DNA from: Amylostereum areolatum
Lineage: Eukaryota; Basidiomycota; Agaricomycetes; Russulales; Stereaceae
Direction of reading: 5' to 3'
Assembly (NCBI GenBank): GCA_012932865.1
Contig: SAXG01000004.1
Location: 558,001-622,000 of the forward strand
Length of the DNA: 64,000 nt
Shown: positions 34,860-48,845 of the stretch, piece after piece
How the letters are laid out: every line of letters begins with the position of its first letter
Numbering within the stretch: position 1 is the stretch's first letter
Position numbers and translations under genes: made by a program
Notes under the pieces: model-generated
Database searches by the model: none
The model's input: the letters and a program-made list of their open reading frames with translations, nothing else
Told to the model about the DNA's origin: nothing

Positions 34860-35249
34860 GATATATAGCTTGAAGACTTTGGAGAGAGGTTTGGGACGTG
34901 TAGGGTGCAAGTGGGAGGGGAGAAAGAGACGGAGAGGATCAACGAACGCGCCGCGCCGCGTTTTGTACTTTGAATACACAAGGTCACGTGGTCTGTGCCA
35001 ATGACGGAACCGAACACGCGTTTAGGGTCAATCGGAAATTTCGACTCTCGAGGCAGCGCGTTGGAGCCGAGAGGGAAGTGTGTCCTCGGCGACCACGAGG
35101 CCATCCCCACGCGCCCTCCCTCCCTCTCTTTGCTGTCCTCGCTTCTCACTGTCAGCTCCGCCTTCGCCCTCCCTTTCTATCTCCAGGTTCTTGTGTTGTT
35201 TGCCTCAGGATCGTCTAACGTAACTACATCGCGCACTCCGTGCTCATCC
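34860..35249. promoter_or_regulatory. shared promoter of H2A and M50B-like gene
   Basis: 390 bp between divergent starts. Pyrimidine-rich toward the M50B-like gene (35110-35180). No confirmed histone-specific element. Confidence 0.45.
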
Positions 35250-36517
35250 ATGTCCACGGGCTCCGGTATCCCGTACACAGGTCCAGCGGTCGCACCTCCT
35301 CAGCAACTACCGCATACTCCCCCCCTTTTGCCTACACGCGACCAGGTGCGATCACAGTCCTCAAATCGTGGATGACTATCTCATAAATATCGGCCATCGT
35401 CGACGGACAGGTTCCTGTCCTTTACGTTGTCAGTCAGCTTGGCTTACGCATCACCTTCTTCGCTGAAGGCCGCATGCCTTGGATAGATTGTCGTGTACGC
35501 AGTCGTGCTCTTTGGCCTTTGGAACATCCCTGTTGCGCGAAGAATCATCAACCCTTTGAAGTTGTTCGCCATCGGTTGGCACGAGCTTTGCCATGCAACA
35601 CTCGTGAGTCATGTCACAGCTTCCATCCCTCCCATTTTCTCATGCATTTACGTTATGACAGGCAATTCTAACAGGAGGGTCGATACTGAAGATCACCATC
35701 GATCCCATTCTTGGAGGCTGCACCATTGTCGAAGGCGGACACCCACCCACCATCCTCGCGGCAGGCTACATTGGTTCCACGCTCCTCGGGTCTGTTTTCC
35801 TTCTGTCCGGGTTTGACACCCTCATGGCAAAGATTATGAGTTTTGTGGCGGGCGTTGGGCTGATAGCGCCTTTGACGCTGGTTCGAGACAAAATGTGCGT
35901 GGCTTGCGCGCTTCCCTGTATATGCGAATGCTCATGCTTGCGCCGACCAGAACAATCGTCTTGACCGTGCTCTTTGAGGGTCTTTTGATCGGGTTTTGGT
36001 TCATCGATCATGGGTTAGTGCCTTGGACTTCGCGACATACCTCCAGCTCACAAAAAATGGCAGAGACGCGCTACGGTGGTATATGCTATTTCTCGGCGTC
36101 ATGCAGTGAGTTCGCCAGTCAACCTCCGCTCCAGGCTGCCTGATATTTACCGCCCCTGCAGCATACTATTTGTCGTTTGTACGAGAATCTTTACTCGAAC
36201 ATCTACTTCAATGACTCAGTCTGTCTTCAGGGGATGTTACGGACGAGAAGCTCTTCCGCAAACCAAACGATTCAGACAGTACACAGTGGTCACTGATCTA
36301 CCCAAGCATTCGCCCTCATGGTACGACGGTATCTTTTGCGCCACATACACCATTCTCATCGATCATTGCAGTTTGGACCGCATTTTGGCTTGTATTTGAG
36401 GTAGCATTCCTCATTGGTTTTGTCCTGCTCGGTATCGCAGTTTTCAAACGTACACCTGCCGAAATGAGGAGTGAAGGCTGGTCAGACTCTCGTCATCTGT
36501 CGTCCATCCAGTTTTGA
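35250..36517 (+). CDS. M50B-like membrane metallopeptidase
   Basis: Polytopic protein of the Peptidase_M50B-like group. Start MSTGSGIPYTGPAVAPPQQL at 35250, in a Pro-rich cytoplasmic head. An early span is IVVYAVVLFGLWNIPVARRI, then the zinc-binding HExxH in LFAIGWHELCHA (near 35565-35600). Next are AILTGGSILKITIDPILGGC and HPPTILAAGYIGSTLLGSVF, then LMAKIMSFVAGVGLIAPLTL and TIVLTVLFEGLLIGFWFIDH. Later exons give VTDEKLFRKPNDSDSTQWSL and IYPSIRPH, then FWLVFEVAFLIGFVLLGIAV and FKRTPAEMR. The stop at 36515-36517 follows a short tail. About nine introns. Substrates in fungi are unknown; an intramembrane or site-2-like role is inference. Confidence 0.82.
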
Positions 36518-37058
36518 CACGGAGCTTTGCAGATACCTTCCTTCCAACACGGTGAACGTCATCGAAACCATTCTGCGCAGACACACCCGTCCTACGGTCA
36601 CCATAAATTATCCTGCTATCTCCTTGTCACATATTCATGTTGCACAACACCGCCTGTCGCCCACGCCACCACGCTCTGCCATCTGTATACCATTTTGTCA
36701 ACATCCCGCTTGTAACCCGCTTGTAGATTGACTGCATCTGTACGATGTACTGCCAGTGCTATATCGATCTGCTGTAGTATGTAGATGTACATATATATAT
36801 TGATTCAAGGCTCGACCGTTGCCCAATGATACGTCCTACTGCGTGTGCTCGTCGGGTCATCGCGCAGAACTGTTTTGGGAAGTGGACACGCAGCGAGATA
36901 CGTGGATCCGCCAGGTAATATAGCGAAAATACGGATAATTGACAAAGCGAGGGAGATGTACGGTGAGCGAAAGCGAGAAATGAAGGTGTCGTGAACGGGA
37001 CGTGAGAAGGGTGGAAGCCAGGGAGCTGTTCATTGAGCATGAGGCAGGTCACGGCGGA
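36518..37058. other. convergent intergenic region
   Basis: 540 bp between the M50B-like gene and FIS1, both ending here. Includes an ATATAT run at 36790-36800. No gene seen. Confidence 0.5.
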
Positions 37059-37726
37059 TCATTTGCGGGTAGCTCGCCGTATGAGATTTGCGACAATAAT
37101 CGTCCCGATGGCCGCTGCACCGCCAGCAAGGGCCATACCGATGTACCCCTCTGTGACAGTGGTTAGCTAAAATATATGGAGAGGGACATGGGCGTACCCC
37201 GCTTAACGCCTTTGTCGATGAGCGTGCCGAGAGACTGCGCCTGCATGTTTCCAGGCTCCTTGTCGAGAAGTAATGCTACGAGCAAGGTAAGCCTGTGAGC
37301 AGGCAGAATGCGCGCAACACACCGTTGAAATTGTTCGCCTCTTCAAAGTTACCCATCTTGTAATGGCCCAAAGCGAGGTAATATAGACATTCTCTTCGGC
37401 GCCCAGGCTCAGCGCGGTAGATTTCTGAAGAGACATTCGAAATCGTTAAAGCTTCGGAACACAATGAGAGACGCACCCTGCAGGAGCCGTACACCTTCAA
37501 CCTGATGTTCTCTTAGTGGACTCTTCACCAAACCCCAGGCATAATTGAACTTGGTCTGGACGGTGACATGCGCCTGAGCAAGCTCTCTCTGGTACTGTGA
37601 CCTGAGAACCTGTGCGTGATGTAATGAGTGCAGTGTTATCGAAGCAGGAATACGAAAACATACCTCAAGCTCATCGTATGAGAGGGATACCTCGGCGTCG
37701 GCAGCGTAGGGTAGATCGGTGGTCAT
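37059..37726 (-). CDS. FIS1: mitochondrial and peroxisomal fission protein Fis1
   Basis: Tail-anchored outer-membrane adaptor that recruits dynamin for organelle division. Start [20 protein letters not shown] at 37726. The TPR-like bundle reads [60 protein letters not shown] and [20 protein letters not shown]. The C-terminal anchor [20 protein letters not shown] ends with a short basic tail (RRATRK), as in fungal Fis1. Stop TGA 37059-37061. Length is about 155 residues, normal for the family. Five introns, all GT-AG. Divergent to U2AF at 166 bp. Confidence 0.95.
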
Positions 37727-37892
37727 AAGTAGGGGGTTGCAGGAGATGGTGGTAAGTAAGTATGTTAGAGGATTCGAGGAGTCGATGAATCTGGGCGCGT
37801 GCCTCGCGGGACCCGGGCTTTGCCGATTAGGTAACGAGTTGAAAGCGGGTTCTCTCTGAGCGTTGTACTTGCACTTCACCTTTCCCTCCATC
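37727..37892. promoter_or_regulatory. bidirectional promoter FIS1 / U2AF
   Basis: Only 166 bp separate two divergent start codons, so promoter elements must be shared or overlap. No TATA box seen. Confidence 0.55.
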
Positions 37893-39979
<2,087 letters not shown>

Positions 39980-40344
39980 ACGATGCGAATGTTGTTTCTG
40001 ATTGGGTTGTTACTGTATGTGTGTGTGTATGCGTTGCGTATGCGCTTCCTTGGTCGTTCACGTCTCGTCTGGGTTGCTGCTATGCGCAACGCTTTTGCTT
40101 TGACTAGTGTAGGCACTTATCTCACTTAGCCGTGCTCAATGTAACCCTGAGTATGTGTACATACTAGTCACACAAAACGCTGCTTGGTGAAAAACCGTAT
40201 CGCCACTTGATTCCAAAACCAGAAACACAGTTGGCGGCGCGAAGAGGTGGAAGTGGATGGGTTGATGCAAGTTACGTGTAACGACATGGCAAAGCAATGG
40301 AATGTGTGTATTAGTGGATAATGTAGATCGTACGGTAGTTCCGT
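39980..40344. other. convergent intergenic region
   Basis: 365 bp between the U2AF and mL44 stops, with a GT-rich stretch at 40015-40050. Nothing else seen. Confidence 0.5.
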
Positions 40345-41599
40345 CTAGCTTTCGTCCTGCTCGATCTCCTCCGCATACGTTGGGCGCTTCGGAAGGACGG
40401 AGGAAGTGCGTCCTGCGCTGCCCGTGAGAACCTCGGTCGTGCCGAGTTCACCAGCGACGTAGGGTGCGTCCGCCTCAGGACCTTGTGTGAAGATGTCGCC
40501 CTCGGCAAAGGTCGACGTAGGTAGCTGCAATTCGTGCGAAGGCGTGCGCGTCAGGTAGAGCCGGTGGAGTGCGTCTTCGGCTGCCTGGACATATGATGGT
40601 GTGGATGAGAGAAGGTCAAAACGGTCAATAAACGAAGGACGTACGCGATACTCCGCCATTTTGAGCGAGCTTCCAAAGCCCTCACCGAGCTTGTCCTCGC
40701 CTGAGTACACGCCCACGACGAACACAGGCGAGTTAGAGAACCGACCAGTCTCCTTGAGCAGTCTACCGAAAGATGCATCAGTCTATGGAACAGGTTGAGA
40801 CTAACTGGAAAAAGGACGTACCTTGATATGGGACGTTCTCGACCAAACTTTGCGACCGTCTCGCAAAGGTTCAGTTTGGGATCACGAAACTTCAACATAG
40901 GACGAAGGTCGACGGAGCGAGAAAGGAAGAAAGAATGGGCAAATGTGCGCGCAGATGGTAGGGAGCGGTGTTGGTAGACGAGCGCGGTGAGGGCACGGGG
41001 AACGGAGGAGAGGGCGTCGGAATGAAGAATGGCGGGGCGGAGGGGTGTTGGCGGCTGCATCACACGCTAAGTCAGTATACACATATTCGAAGGCAAATTG
41101 AAGAATGTAAACACACCGTTCTGTGCCATCGAAGCAAAGGAGCGGCACCCATTTCCTTCGCGACAGTCGCACACGTCAGAGGACCGACGTACGCGCTGAC
41201 GGCGGCTTTGAGCACACGGGTGGGCAAGTGTGGGTAGGACGCGGAGATGTGTTCAGCGGCAAAAAGACCGAGGAGGGAGTTGCCCATTGCAGCTAGATTA
41301 TCGTTGGAAGGAGGTGCAGGCGTTCCACGCTTCGCGTGGAGGGCGTGAAGCGGGAGCACGGAGGAATGAGTACACGCCTGCTGGAGGTCGGAGATAGGCA
41401 CGGAGTTCCCAAGGCCTATCCTATGCGCGAGTGCAGAGAACGCTTGTGGAGGAGGACGAAGGGTGGATGACCAGGAGGTGGAGTCGAAGGCGGCATGGTT
41501 GGAGGACGTCGCGAGGGCGTCTTTTGGGGGAAAGGAGGGGAGAGAAGAGAGCGGGACGTGAGCAACGCGAGAGGCACGACGAACAGCGGCGGACGCCAT
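40345..41599 (-). CDS. MRPL3: mitochondrial large ribosomal subunit protein mL44
   Basis: RNase III-like mitoribosomal protein (yeast MRPL3). Start [20 protein letters not shown] at 41599 looks like a mitochondrial presequence. The RNase III-like fold covers [56 protein letters not shown] and [20 protein letters not shown]. The region [20 protein letters not shown] and [20 protein letters not shown] follows. The double-stranded RNA-binding part is [20 protein letters not shown] and [20 protein letters not shown]. It ends [13 protein letters not shown] at TAG 40345-40347. Catalytic acidic residues of RNase III are not evident, as usual for mL44. Confidence 0.9.
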
Positions 41600-41905
41600 G
41601 AGCAAAGCGTCGGTGTGATGGTCGGGAGCAGCGTGCGCGCGTTGGCTCAGACAGCGTCCAGAACCAAAATGCACGCGACGAAGTCCAGCGAAGTCCGCGC
41701 TCGGCTCCCTCGGCTCTCTTTTTCGGCAAAACCCGGCGCATACTACGCCTCAGGCGCGTCGCTCGGCGTGAAAGAACATGAATGTGAATATCATAGAACA
41801 TACGCATAAAACTAAAGATGACAAGTACGATACAAGAGGAGACCCAAAGGCAATAGCAAGAAATACGATAGCAGAGCAAACCGACCTGAGGCACACCTTT
41901 GGACA

Positions 41906-43056
41906 CTAATCCTCCAACGTGAGGTCGATGGTCTCCCCCGCCCCAGCACCTACGCGTATTGGAGAACGTCGTCTATGGCCTTCGTCATCACTGTCGTCGA
42001 GATCGATGACCTCGTTCGGGTCATACTTGGAGATGGTAGGTGTGCTATCCTCTTGCTGAAAACAGACGGATCAGCGACAGAAACACATGAGTATAGGATC
42101 GCACCTTGGTCGGTTTGCCATGGGACATCTTGCTTCTTAGTGCTTTCACAGACGGCTTGGTGTCTCCGGAGGCTTGAGGGTTGTTGGCAGGTTGAAGAAA
42201 GCCCTCGGCTTGAAGTATAGCTTCGCGTGTATCTTGTCAACCCACACTGCAAATAGAAGGCCGAGCCACGCACCTCTTGGTCTGTAATAGAACCTGAACG
42301 TCATGTAGGGCAGCTCGGACGGGTCGAGACGGGTATACTTGATTTTGGACGGCGTCCACACGGAAGATCGCTCTGGGCCTAGACTTGTCGAGCAGGATCT
42401 CGGTGAGCGCGGACAAGGATGAAAGGCCAAATTCTGCGAACTTACGCGACCTGGTGCCAGCCCGCTTTCTTGTTTTTCTCCGACACAGGGCCTGAATCCA
42501 AGGTGACAGGGAGCTGGGAGTAGCTTTTCCGGCCGGTATGTACGTGCAACGGTCGTACGCGGTACAGCTTGAGCTCGATGGCGCCAATACTTGCACCGAT
42601 GCGACCATTGGCTTCGTCGTCCTCTGGCCAGAACAAGAATCTCGGAAGGGTGTGTGCGAGAGAATGAGAAGGCACGTACCTACAAAATTGACATCGGAGA
42701 ACTTGAGAGTTGCTTTGCTGGACATGCTCTTGCGAACACCCCAGATGTGAAGAGTGGGGCGAGAGGGGGTGCAAGTCTTGGTGGTAATGCATTCGCCGTC
42801 AAGTAAACATTTGACTTGGATGCGCATACGGCTACGCGAGTAATCGGCAAAGTTAATGGAGAACTCCTGTGTTGCAAACGGATTGTGAGCGGTGATGAGA
42901 AAGAGTGGTGCAAGTCTGGAAGAGGGGGACTAGCACCTGTCCTTGAACACTTTCGACATACGAAGTGATGTTGTTGTCGACGACATTTACGTTGTAGGCG
43001 GGCAGCTCCCTGCCTCCTGAAGTGATCGTGACAGAATAGCCCTGGTGTTGTGGCAT
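41906..43056 (-). CDS. DUF7918 domain protein with C-terminal SUMO-interaction-like motifs
   Basis: Basidiomycete family of unknown function. Start MPQHQGYSVTITSGGRELPA at 43056. The DUF7918 fold continues NVNVVDNNITSYVESVQGQE, FSINFADYSRSRMRIQVKCL and LDGECITTKTC, then SSKATLKFSDVNFV, GRIGASIGAIELKLYRVRPL and YTRLDPSELPYMTFRFYYRP (near 42270-42340). A Lys/Ser-rich linker follows. The C-terminus has VIDLDDSDDE (about 41985-42015) and ends ETIDLTLED at TAG 41906-41908. Both have the hydrophobic core plus acidic flank of SUMO-interaction motifs. That suggests a nuclear, SUMO-linked role; this is inference. About six introns. Confidence 0.82.
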
Positions 43057-43237
43057 GTGGACTCGATGGAGGAGATAGGAAGAAATATGATCTGGGTACA
43101 GGAGGAGTCAGCCAGGAGAAAGGCATTTGACGCGTGACGTCGGGTATCTTATCTCGGCCATTTCTCACACATATAATCATTGCTGGTCCCTCTCTCCCCT
43201 TTGTCTTTCCTGGCTTCACCCACGACGGCCGACCACG
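43057..43237. promoter_or_regulatory. bidirectional promoter DUF7918 / carboxypeptidase
   Basis: 181 bp between divergent starts, pyrimidine-rich on the right side. No specific motif assigned. Confidence 0.5.
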
Positions 43238-45565
43238 ATGGCAGCACTCAAAGACGTCAAACAGTCCCTCCTGCCCTCTCAACTTCCCCTCGACGCGTCG
43301 GCGCCCGCTCCCCGCAGGAGCAGAAAGCTCACGTGGGCGTGTCTCGCAGCCACTGTCTTCGCCGTCTGCACCTACTTCGCTGCCCGCGACTCCTTCGAAT
43401 TGCCCGAATGCATGCACAAAGCATTCCCCTCATCTCACGGAGAGCCTCTGTGCCCTCAGGCTAGCGCCATCTACCCCGCACAGAGTGCCGATTTGTGGAA
43501 GACCGTCGGCTCTGTCATCTCCTCCGAATCGTTCAAGACCCAAGCCGTTGACTGGCTTGGGGGCGCGGTCAGGGTCCCGTGAGTGGGCATCATCATTGAT
43601 TTCACCTATATTCACTGGGAATGCGCCATGTAGGACCGAGTCATACGACAAGATGCCGCCCGTCGGCGACGACCCGCGCTGGGAAGCGTTTGGTCCCTTC
43701 CACGACTATCTTCTGGAGGCTTTCCCACTCGTGTACGTTTGGTCCTTCTTGAGATCTTCCTTTGCCAAACATAAATGATCGCATAGTCATGCGTCTCTTT
43801 CGTTGAGCAAGGTCAACACGTACGGCCTCATCTATACATGGCAAGGTTCCGACCCGTCTCTTAAGCCCCTTTTGTTGGCGGCCCATCAAGGTGTGTTAAC
43901 TTTCTCTACGCGCGGATGCTCTTCACTTATACGCCATAACACAGATGTCGTTCCTGTCGACCCTAAGACAGTAGGCGAGTGGGAACACCCGCCCTACTCT
44001 GGTTACTTCGACGGTCCGTGGCTTCTGTTCCTCTTTCCGTCTGTCTAGCTCATATCGGTGTAAAGGTGAAAACCTCTGGGGAAGAGGCAGCTCAGATGAC
44101 AAAAGTGGCCTCATCGCCATCATGTATGTTTCCTGTAATCTGTCTGAGGATTGCGCTGAGTGACGAACGTTAGGTCAACCATTGAAACCTTCCTCAAAAA
44201 TGGATTCAAACCCACTCGCACCATTGTACTTGCCTTTGGCTTCGATGAAGAGGCCAGCGGTCTGCATGTGTGTCACTCGTTTTTTCTCGCAAAGCATTCA
44301 CCTATCTGTTCTATCAGGGTGCGGCGCAACTGGGCGACGCTCTATTGAGCTCATATGGCGAAGATGCCTTCGCTATGATCATCGACGAGGGCGGAGGCTT
44401 CGGCGAGCAGCAGGGATCTGTTTTCGCTACTCCTGGCATCGCGGAGAAAGGTTACCTCGACACTCGAATTACGGTCAGCTCTCCTGGTGGCCATTCCAGT
44501 CTCCCGCCGTCACACACGGTAGGCGCGCGTTAATGATTTCGTGTGCCAATTTCTGACAATTCACAGAGTATCGGCATCCTGTCCCAACTTTTAGTCGAGC
44601 TCGAGTCAAAGCCCTTCGAGGTACATCTGCAACGAGGGACCCCGCTTTATGGTACCATACAATGCGTTGGCGCGCACGCAAAGAACATCCCCGCAAACCT
44701 CCGTAAAGCGATCAAGAAATCCGTCAAATCGGAGAAGTATTTAAGGAAACTGGAAGATATTCTCTTCGAATCCCCTTCCTACAAAAGTCTGGCGGGAACT
44801 ACTCAGGCCATCGATTTGATTCAGGGAGGTGTGAAGGCGAACGCTCTGCCCGAAGAAGCCTGGGCGGTCGTCAATCATCGCATTGCTACGCAGAGGTGAA
44901 TATACCCAGTCGTTTTCCGCGACCAGTTGAGACATCTGACGTAATTTGTACCACCAGTTCAATCGAGGCTACACAAGACCGTGACACGGCTTTGTCGAAG
45001 GCCCTCGCCGAGAAATTCAACCTCACCTTCACAGCCTTTGGCACCTCCGTCTCTTCACCAGACGTCCCTGCGTACGGCACATTGACCTTGGAAGATGCTT
45101 GGGGAACTGCTCTCAAACCGGCGCCGATCACTCCCACCGACGCCGACGCCGTACCTTTCCGCATTCTCAGTGGGACGATCCGAGCCACTTACGATGCTCA
45201 CCGTGATCTGAAAGGCGGTGACAACATCTTCGTGAGCCCTGGTATCATGAGTGGGAATACCGGTGAATATGTTTCTCACCGTCGGATGGCTGTTGTTGAC
45301 CATGGTCCTTTGAAGACACCCGGTATTATTGGCAACTCAGCGAGCACATCTTCCGCTACAATCACCACAATAGCGGCACCGGAACCGCGCTTTCAAATGG
45401 TGTGCATACCGTGAACGAGCGTGAGTCCTTACGGCACAAGTTTCTGATTGCCTACGCGTTCTGATGGCCTATAACGTTGCAGATATTCGCATCGTCGACT
45501 TTTTAGAGATGATCCGCTTCTTCTCAACGCTGATCTTGAATGTCGATGAGTCGAGGGATTTCTGA
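43238..45565 (+). CDS. M20 family vacuolar carboxypeptidase (CPS1-like)
   Basis: Zinc carboxypeptidase yscS-type, a type II membrane protein sorted to the vacuole. Start MAALKDVKQSLLPSQLPLDA at 43238. The membrane anchor is LTWACLAATVFAVCTYFAAR (about residues 30-50). M20 signatures: LLLAAHQDVVPVDP (metal His and Asp), NLWGRGSSDDKSGLIAIM (bridging Asp), AFGFDEEASG (catalytic Glu pair), MIIDEGGGFGEQQGSVFATP and SSPGGHSSLPPSHT. The C-terminal part has PGIMSGNTDTRYYWQLSEHI and FRYNHHNSGTGTALSNGVHT (metal His). The joins at 45263/45315 and 45421/45482 are needed to read them. Stop TGA 45563-45565. About ten introns. It liberates amino acids from peptides during nitrogen shortage in yeast. Confidence 0.9.
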
Positions 45566-46783
45566 CGATGATCTCGTACACACCGGCACTCCGTAGGCAG
45601 CGTGTGTCCTGAAGAGCATGCTCGCTCGCCCACAGTACTGGAACCAATGATATAGCATCCCTGACTGAGGCATTTGTGACACGCTAGACTGGACTGTGTC
45701 AACTCCGAGGGATACGTAAGTATAACCAAGTAACACTTCCATCTTATCCCCCACATGCTACATATCAAGTTAAAGGTTCCCGCCGCACCAGCCAAGGGCA
45801 CCAGCCTCCGTGACCCACGTCTTCTGAGCTGTGGTTCAGCGCATACGGAACAAAGACAGGTGCGGCCACTCCTCAACTGAGGCCATGGAACCTCCGCAGC
45901 GATTCGAAGTGTGACGATTGACCTCAACAAACCTCAACAAACCTCAACACGGTGCGATGGAGATCAAATCTACCGTAGGTCCTGTGGCGAATGACCCCCT
46001 ATGATATATGACCCCCCGCCGACAGGGCTGTGGGCTTGGGGATCTCGGGGCTGCGTGGAACTCCTGCGCTCGATCGGCGACCGGCTCTTGGCCAAGTGGA
46101 GGTGCAGAAAGGTACGCAGCCCGATCATTGCATTAACATGGGAGCGCTCCGGTCCCAGCCAGTGGCGTATGCTGCGACGGCACAGGCCGTATCATGGCTG
46201 GCATGCATCGTACTTACCGATTCATACGTTCCCTGAGGGGAGGCTGAGTCGCAGTTAGAGGCCGCCGCCGGCCACCCGTCGTCCACGGACCACCCCTGGG
46301 CCCTAGGGACAATGAGCGTGAGGGGGATCGAGCTAAACACACATGTAATTGTGTCATAGAAGCGTAAAAATACCTGGAACGGAAGCATAACCGTGAAACC
46401 TACAGCACTTTGAATGCGTTGCGCGGGTTGCGGTGTTTTTACGTTTCACCGGGCGTGTCAAAGATGTCAATGAACGGTCGTGGTGAAGTCAGTACATAGC
46501 AGAGTCCCAAGATTCATTAAGGGAGTTAACCCAACAATGTAGTGTGGCGGGGACGTGGAATAAATCAACGGGGAATGACGAGCGTAACAGAATAATAAAC
46601 AACATACACGGGGCGGTATGATACACAGAAGTTAGTGGAAATTTACAATCACTGGACAGGAAGGTGTTCTACAATACATACGGTGAATGGGCAAGCGCTA
46701 CACAACCTGAAGCTTGAAGCGACACCAATCATGGTATCTACATGTCGCTCGAAAGACAAAGAAGCCGGTGGGTACTTGTTTTT
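45566..46783. other. intergenic region
   Basis: About 1.2 kb between convergent genes. It contains three tandem CCTCAACAAA units at about 45923-45950. Open frames are short and unlike known proteins. No RNA gene or transposon end recognised. Confidence 0.5.
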
Positions 46784-48082
46784 TTACATTGAAGGGTATG
46801 GTGCCCCTGGAGGCGAGGGCAGAGGCCGCGAGAGCCGAAGAAGAGGCTGCCATGAGCCGGCGGAGGTATGCACCACGCCCACCAGCACGATGTCGTTTAT
46901 CTGTATGCCGCCGCTACCCACACGCCATCGGGTATCATATTCGCCCTCTACAACCTATATACAGATCATGTCAGTACGGTCATATGTTCGTGCTAAGGCG
47001 TCGCGAGCAAGCCAGTGCACATACCGGGGGCGGTTGGGCAAGGAATCGCTGCACTGTACGCGCAACGTGTTCGACAAGCTTCCCAAGGATGATAGGATTT
47101 CGCTCTCGCGTCTGGTCTTGAATTTGAATCTGGCGCTTGAACTCGTGATATCCTTTCCACTGAACGACATGAACAATCAACACCAATTGCACGGCGCTGC
47201 CGAGAGAGGCAGGATTAAAGACGCACGAGGATGCGAATGTGCGTGGTGACCTTGCCACCTAAATCGACCGCATGTCCATCGCCGTGGAGAACATAATGCT
47301 TCTTCGCTAATGCTTCACTGAGGGCAATACCCACACGACCCGTGTCGTGGTGCACGAAGAATATTGGCATGCAAAGGGGGCTGTTATCGACAACGACCTC
47401 GCGGATGCGTCGGTATAGTGGACTCCATAGTCGTTGTGGAATGACTGGGCCGGTGGTACTACCTGTGTGGACCAGGTAGTCAAGAGTAACCGCAGGAGCC
47501 ACGCCCGATGGCGTTGAACGGGAATCAATGTACCAGTGCGGCGATGGTGCGGGATAGTAGTGTGTATGAAGTGATTCTGGCGCGCACTTCAGAACTGCTG
47601 TCCAGAACGCCTGAGCTGTCGGGTAGCCGAAGGTGTGGGAGATATATCCCTGAGTTAGATAGCCTGGTATACTCCGTCCAGCAGCCTGCTGCGCCGATAA
47701 TGTCGGATTGTAGGTCGGATGCTGGCTATGGCCGACGAACGGTGAGGTTGGCGACGATGAAGTGGGCTGATATTGCAAGGCAGAGGACTGGGGACCGGGC
47801 GAGTAGTATGGCGGCGAGTGAGAGGTTTCTCTGTGTGACGTCACAAAGTAACCCGCCGTAGAAGGGCTGGCAAAATTTTGGGAAGAGTGGGAGATCGGAT
47901 GTATTTCTTGGGTCGTGTAACCCGTGTTGGAGGCCTGTAACGGATAATAAGGACGCTCATCCTTGACGTGTGACGAAGTTAGAGTCTCTGACCTCGCCTA
48001 TAGTGCCGTAGCTGGGTGTCGAAGGTGCCGGAACCCAATCGGTACCGGAAGAAGAAACAGATTGCGGGTATTGCCACGCCAT
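46784..48082 (-). CDS. conserved basidiomycete hypothetical protein
   Basis: Member of an Agaricomycete family of unknown function, recognised from its overall look. Probable start MAWQYPQSVSSSGTDWVPAP at 48082. A low-complexity N-terminus (DERPYYPLQASNTGYTTQEI, SPPYYSPGPQSSALQYQPTS) is followed by a globular part: HDTGRVGIALSEALAKKHYV, LHGDGHAVDLGGKVTTHIRI. Across an intron (near 47160-47225) come WKGYHEFKRQIQIQDQTRER and NPIILGKLVEHVARTVQRFL. A last exon adds GGIQINDIVLVGVVHTSAGS and WQPLLRL, with stop TAA 46784-46786. One base near 47997 must be skipped to join the N-terminal frame, or a small intron is missed there. No catalytic motif seen. Confidence 0.65.
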
Positions 48083-48200
48083 TGAGCTAAAGGGCGAAGA
48101 AGAGGCAGACAACTGTCATGGTGTAGGTATGGTTATATAGTCGGATCGATTGCAGGAAAGATGCGATCTGGTATAAAAGGCAATTGCAATAGTGCACGAA

Positions 48201-48845
48201 TCAAGGGGGCGTGCACGTCCAAAGGACCAGACCGACGGGGGTTTGGTTCTTCTTCGTCGGCGGCAGAGTACACCATCCAGGATGATGGTGGCTTCCGCGT
48301 GAGGCGATGTTAGGGACCAGGCCGTCCTCGATGCGGAAGTGCAACAGGACCGCTGTATTTCTCAACAAATACCCCTCAGCGCCATCCGCACGTGGAATAA
48401 ACACGAGAGAGTACCCTGATTCGGTGTTGATCGTGACGATATAGGATGGCGCTTGTCTACAGTCGGTCATACGACTGGGCTGGGGCCAGGCCTGGCGCAA
48501 GATTACAATTCACTCACAGGGCACGGGGCAGACGCAGTGATAATATATGGTAGAGGAAAGGGAGAGAGTAGGTCGATCCATCGGCTGTGAGCGCGTGTTG
48601 ATGTTATTGGTGTTGGTGTTGTACAAAGATTGTGGCCACTGGCACAGGAGAAAGCCCTGGGTAAGGTGACTTCCAAAAATGGCGAGATCGTGATTGGCAT
48701 CGGTTATTGCTTGATCTGTGCATGAAGTAGAAAGTGAGCGCTTGAGCGTCCGAGGGTGTATAGAGATTTTAGTGCCACTGGCATCTGAATGGCAATTACT
48801 TTGACCGCACTGTGTCAAAACACAGACGACGAAAGGGAGAGGCAT
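48201..48845 (-). CDS. possible gene fragment, unrecognised
   Basis: Two adjacent open segments on the minus strand. The left one has a fairly protein-like stretch (SYIVTINTESGYSLVFIPRA, GYLLRNTAVLLHFRIEDGLV) ending at 48201. The right one (48503-48845) is less convincing. I know no family. It may be a real small gene, a decayed one, or chance. Confidence 0.25.

Noticed and set aside
42680..43417. 245-codon minus-strand frame overlapping the DUF7918 and carboxypeptidase starts
   Set aside because: It crosses two divergent gene starts and reads antisense to the carboxypeptidase exon; the real frames are in DUF7918 and CPS1-like.
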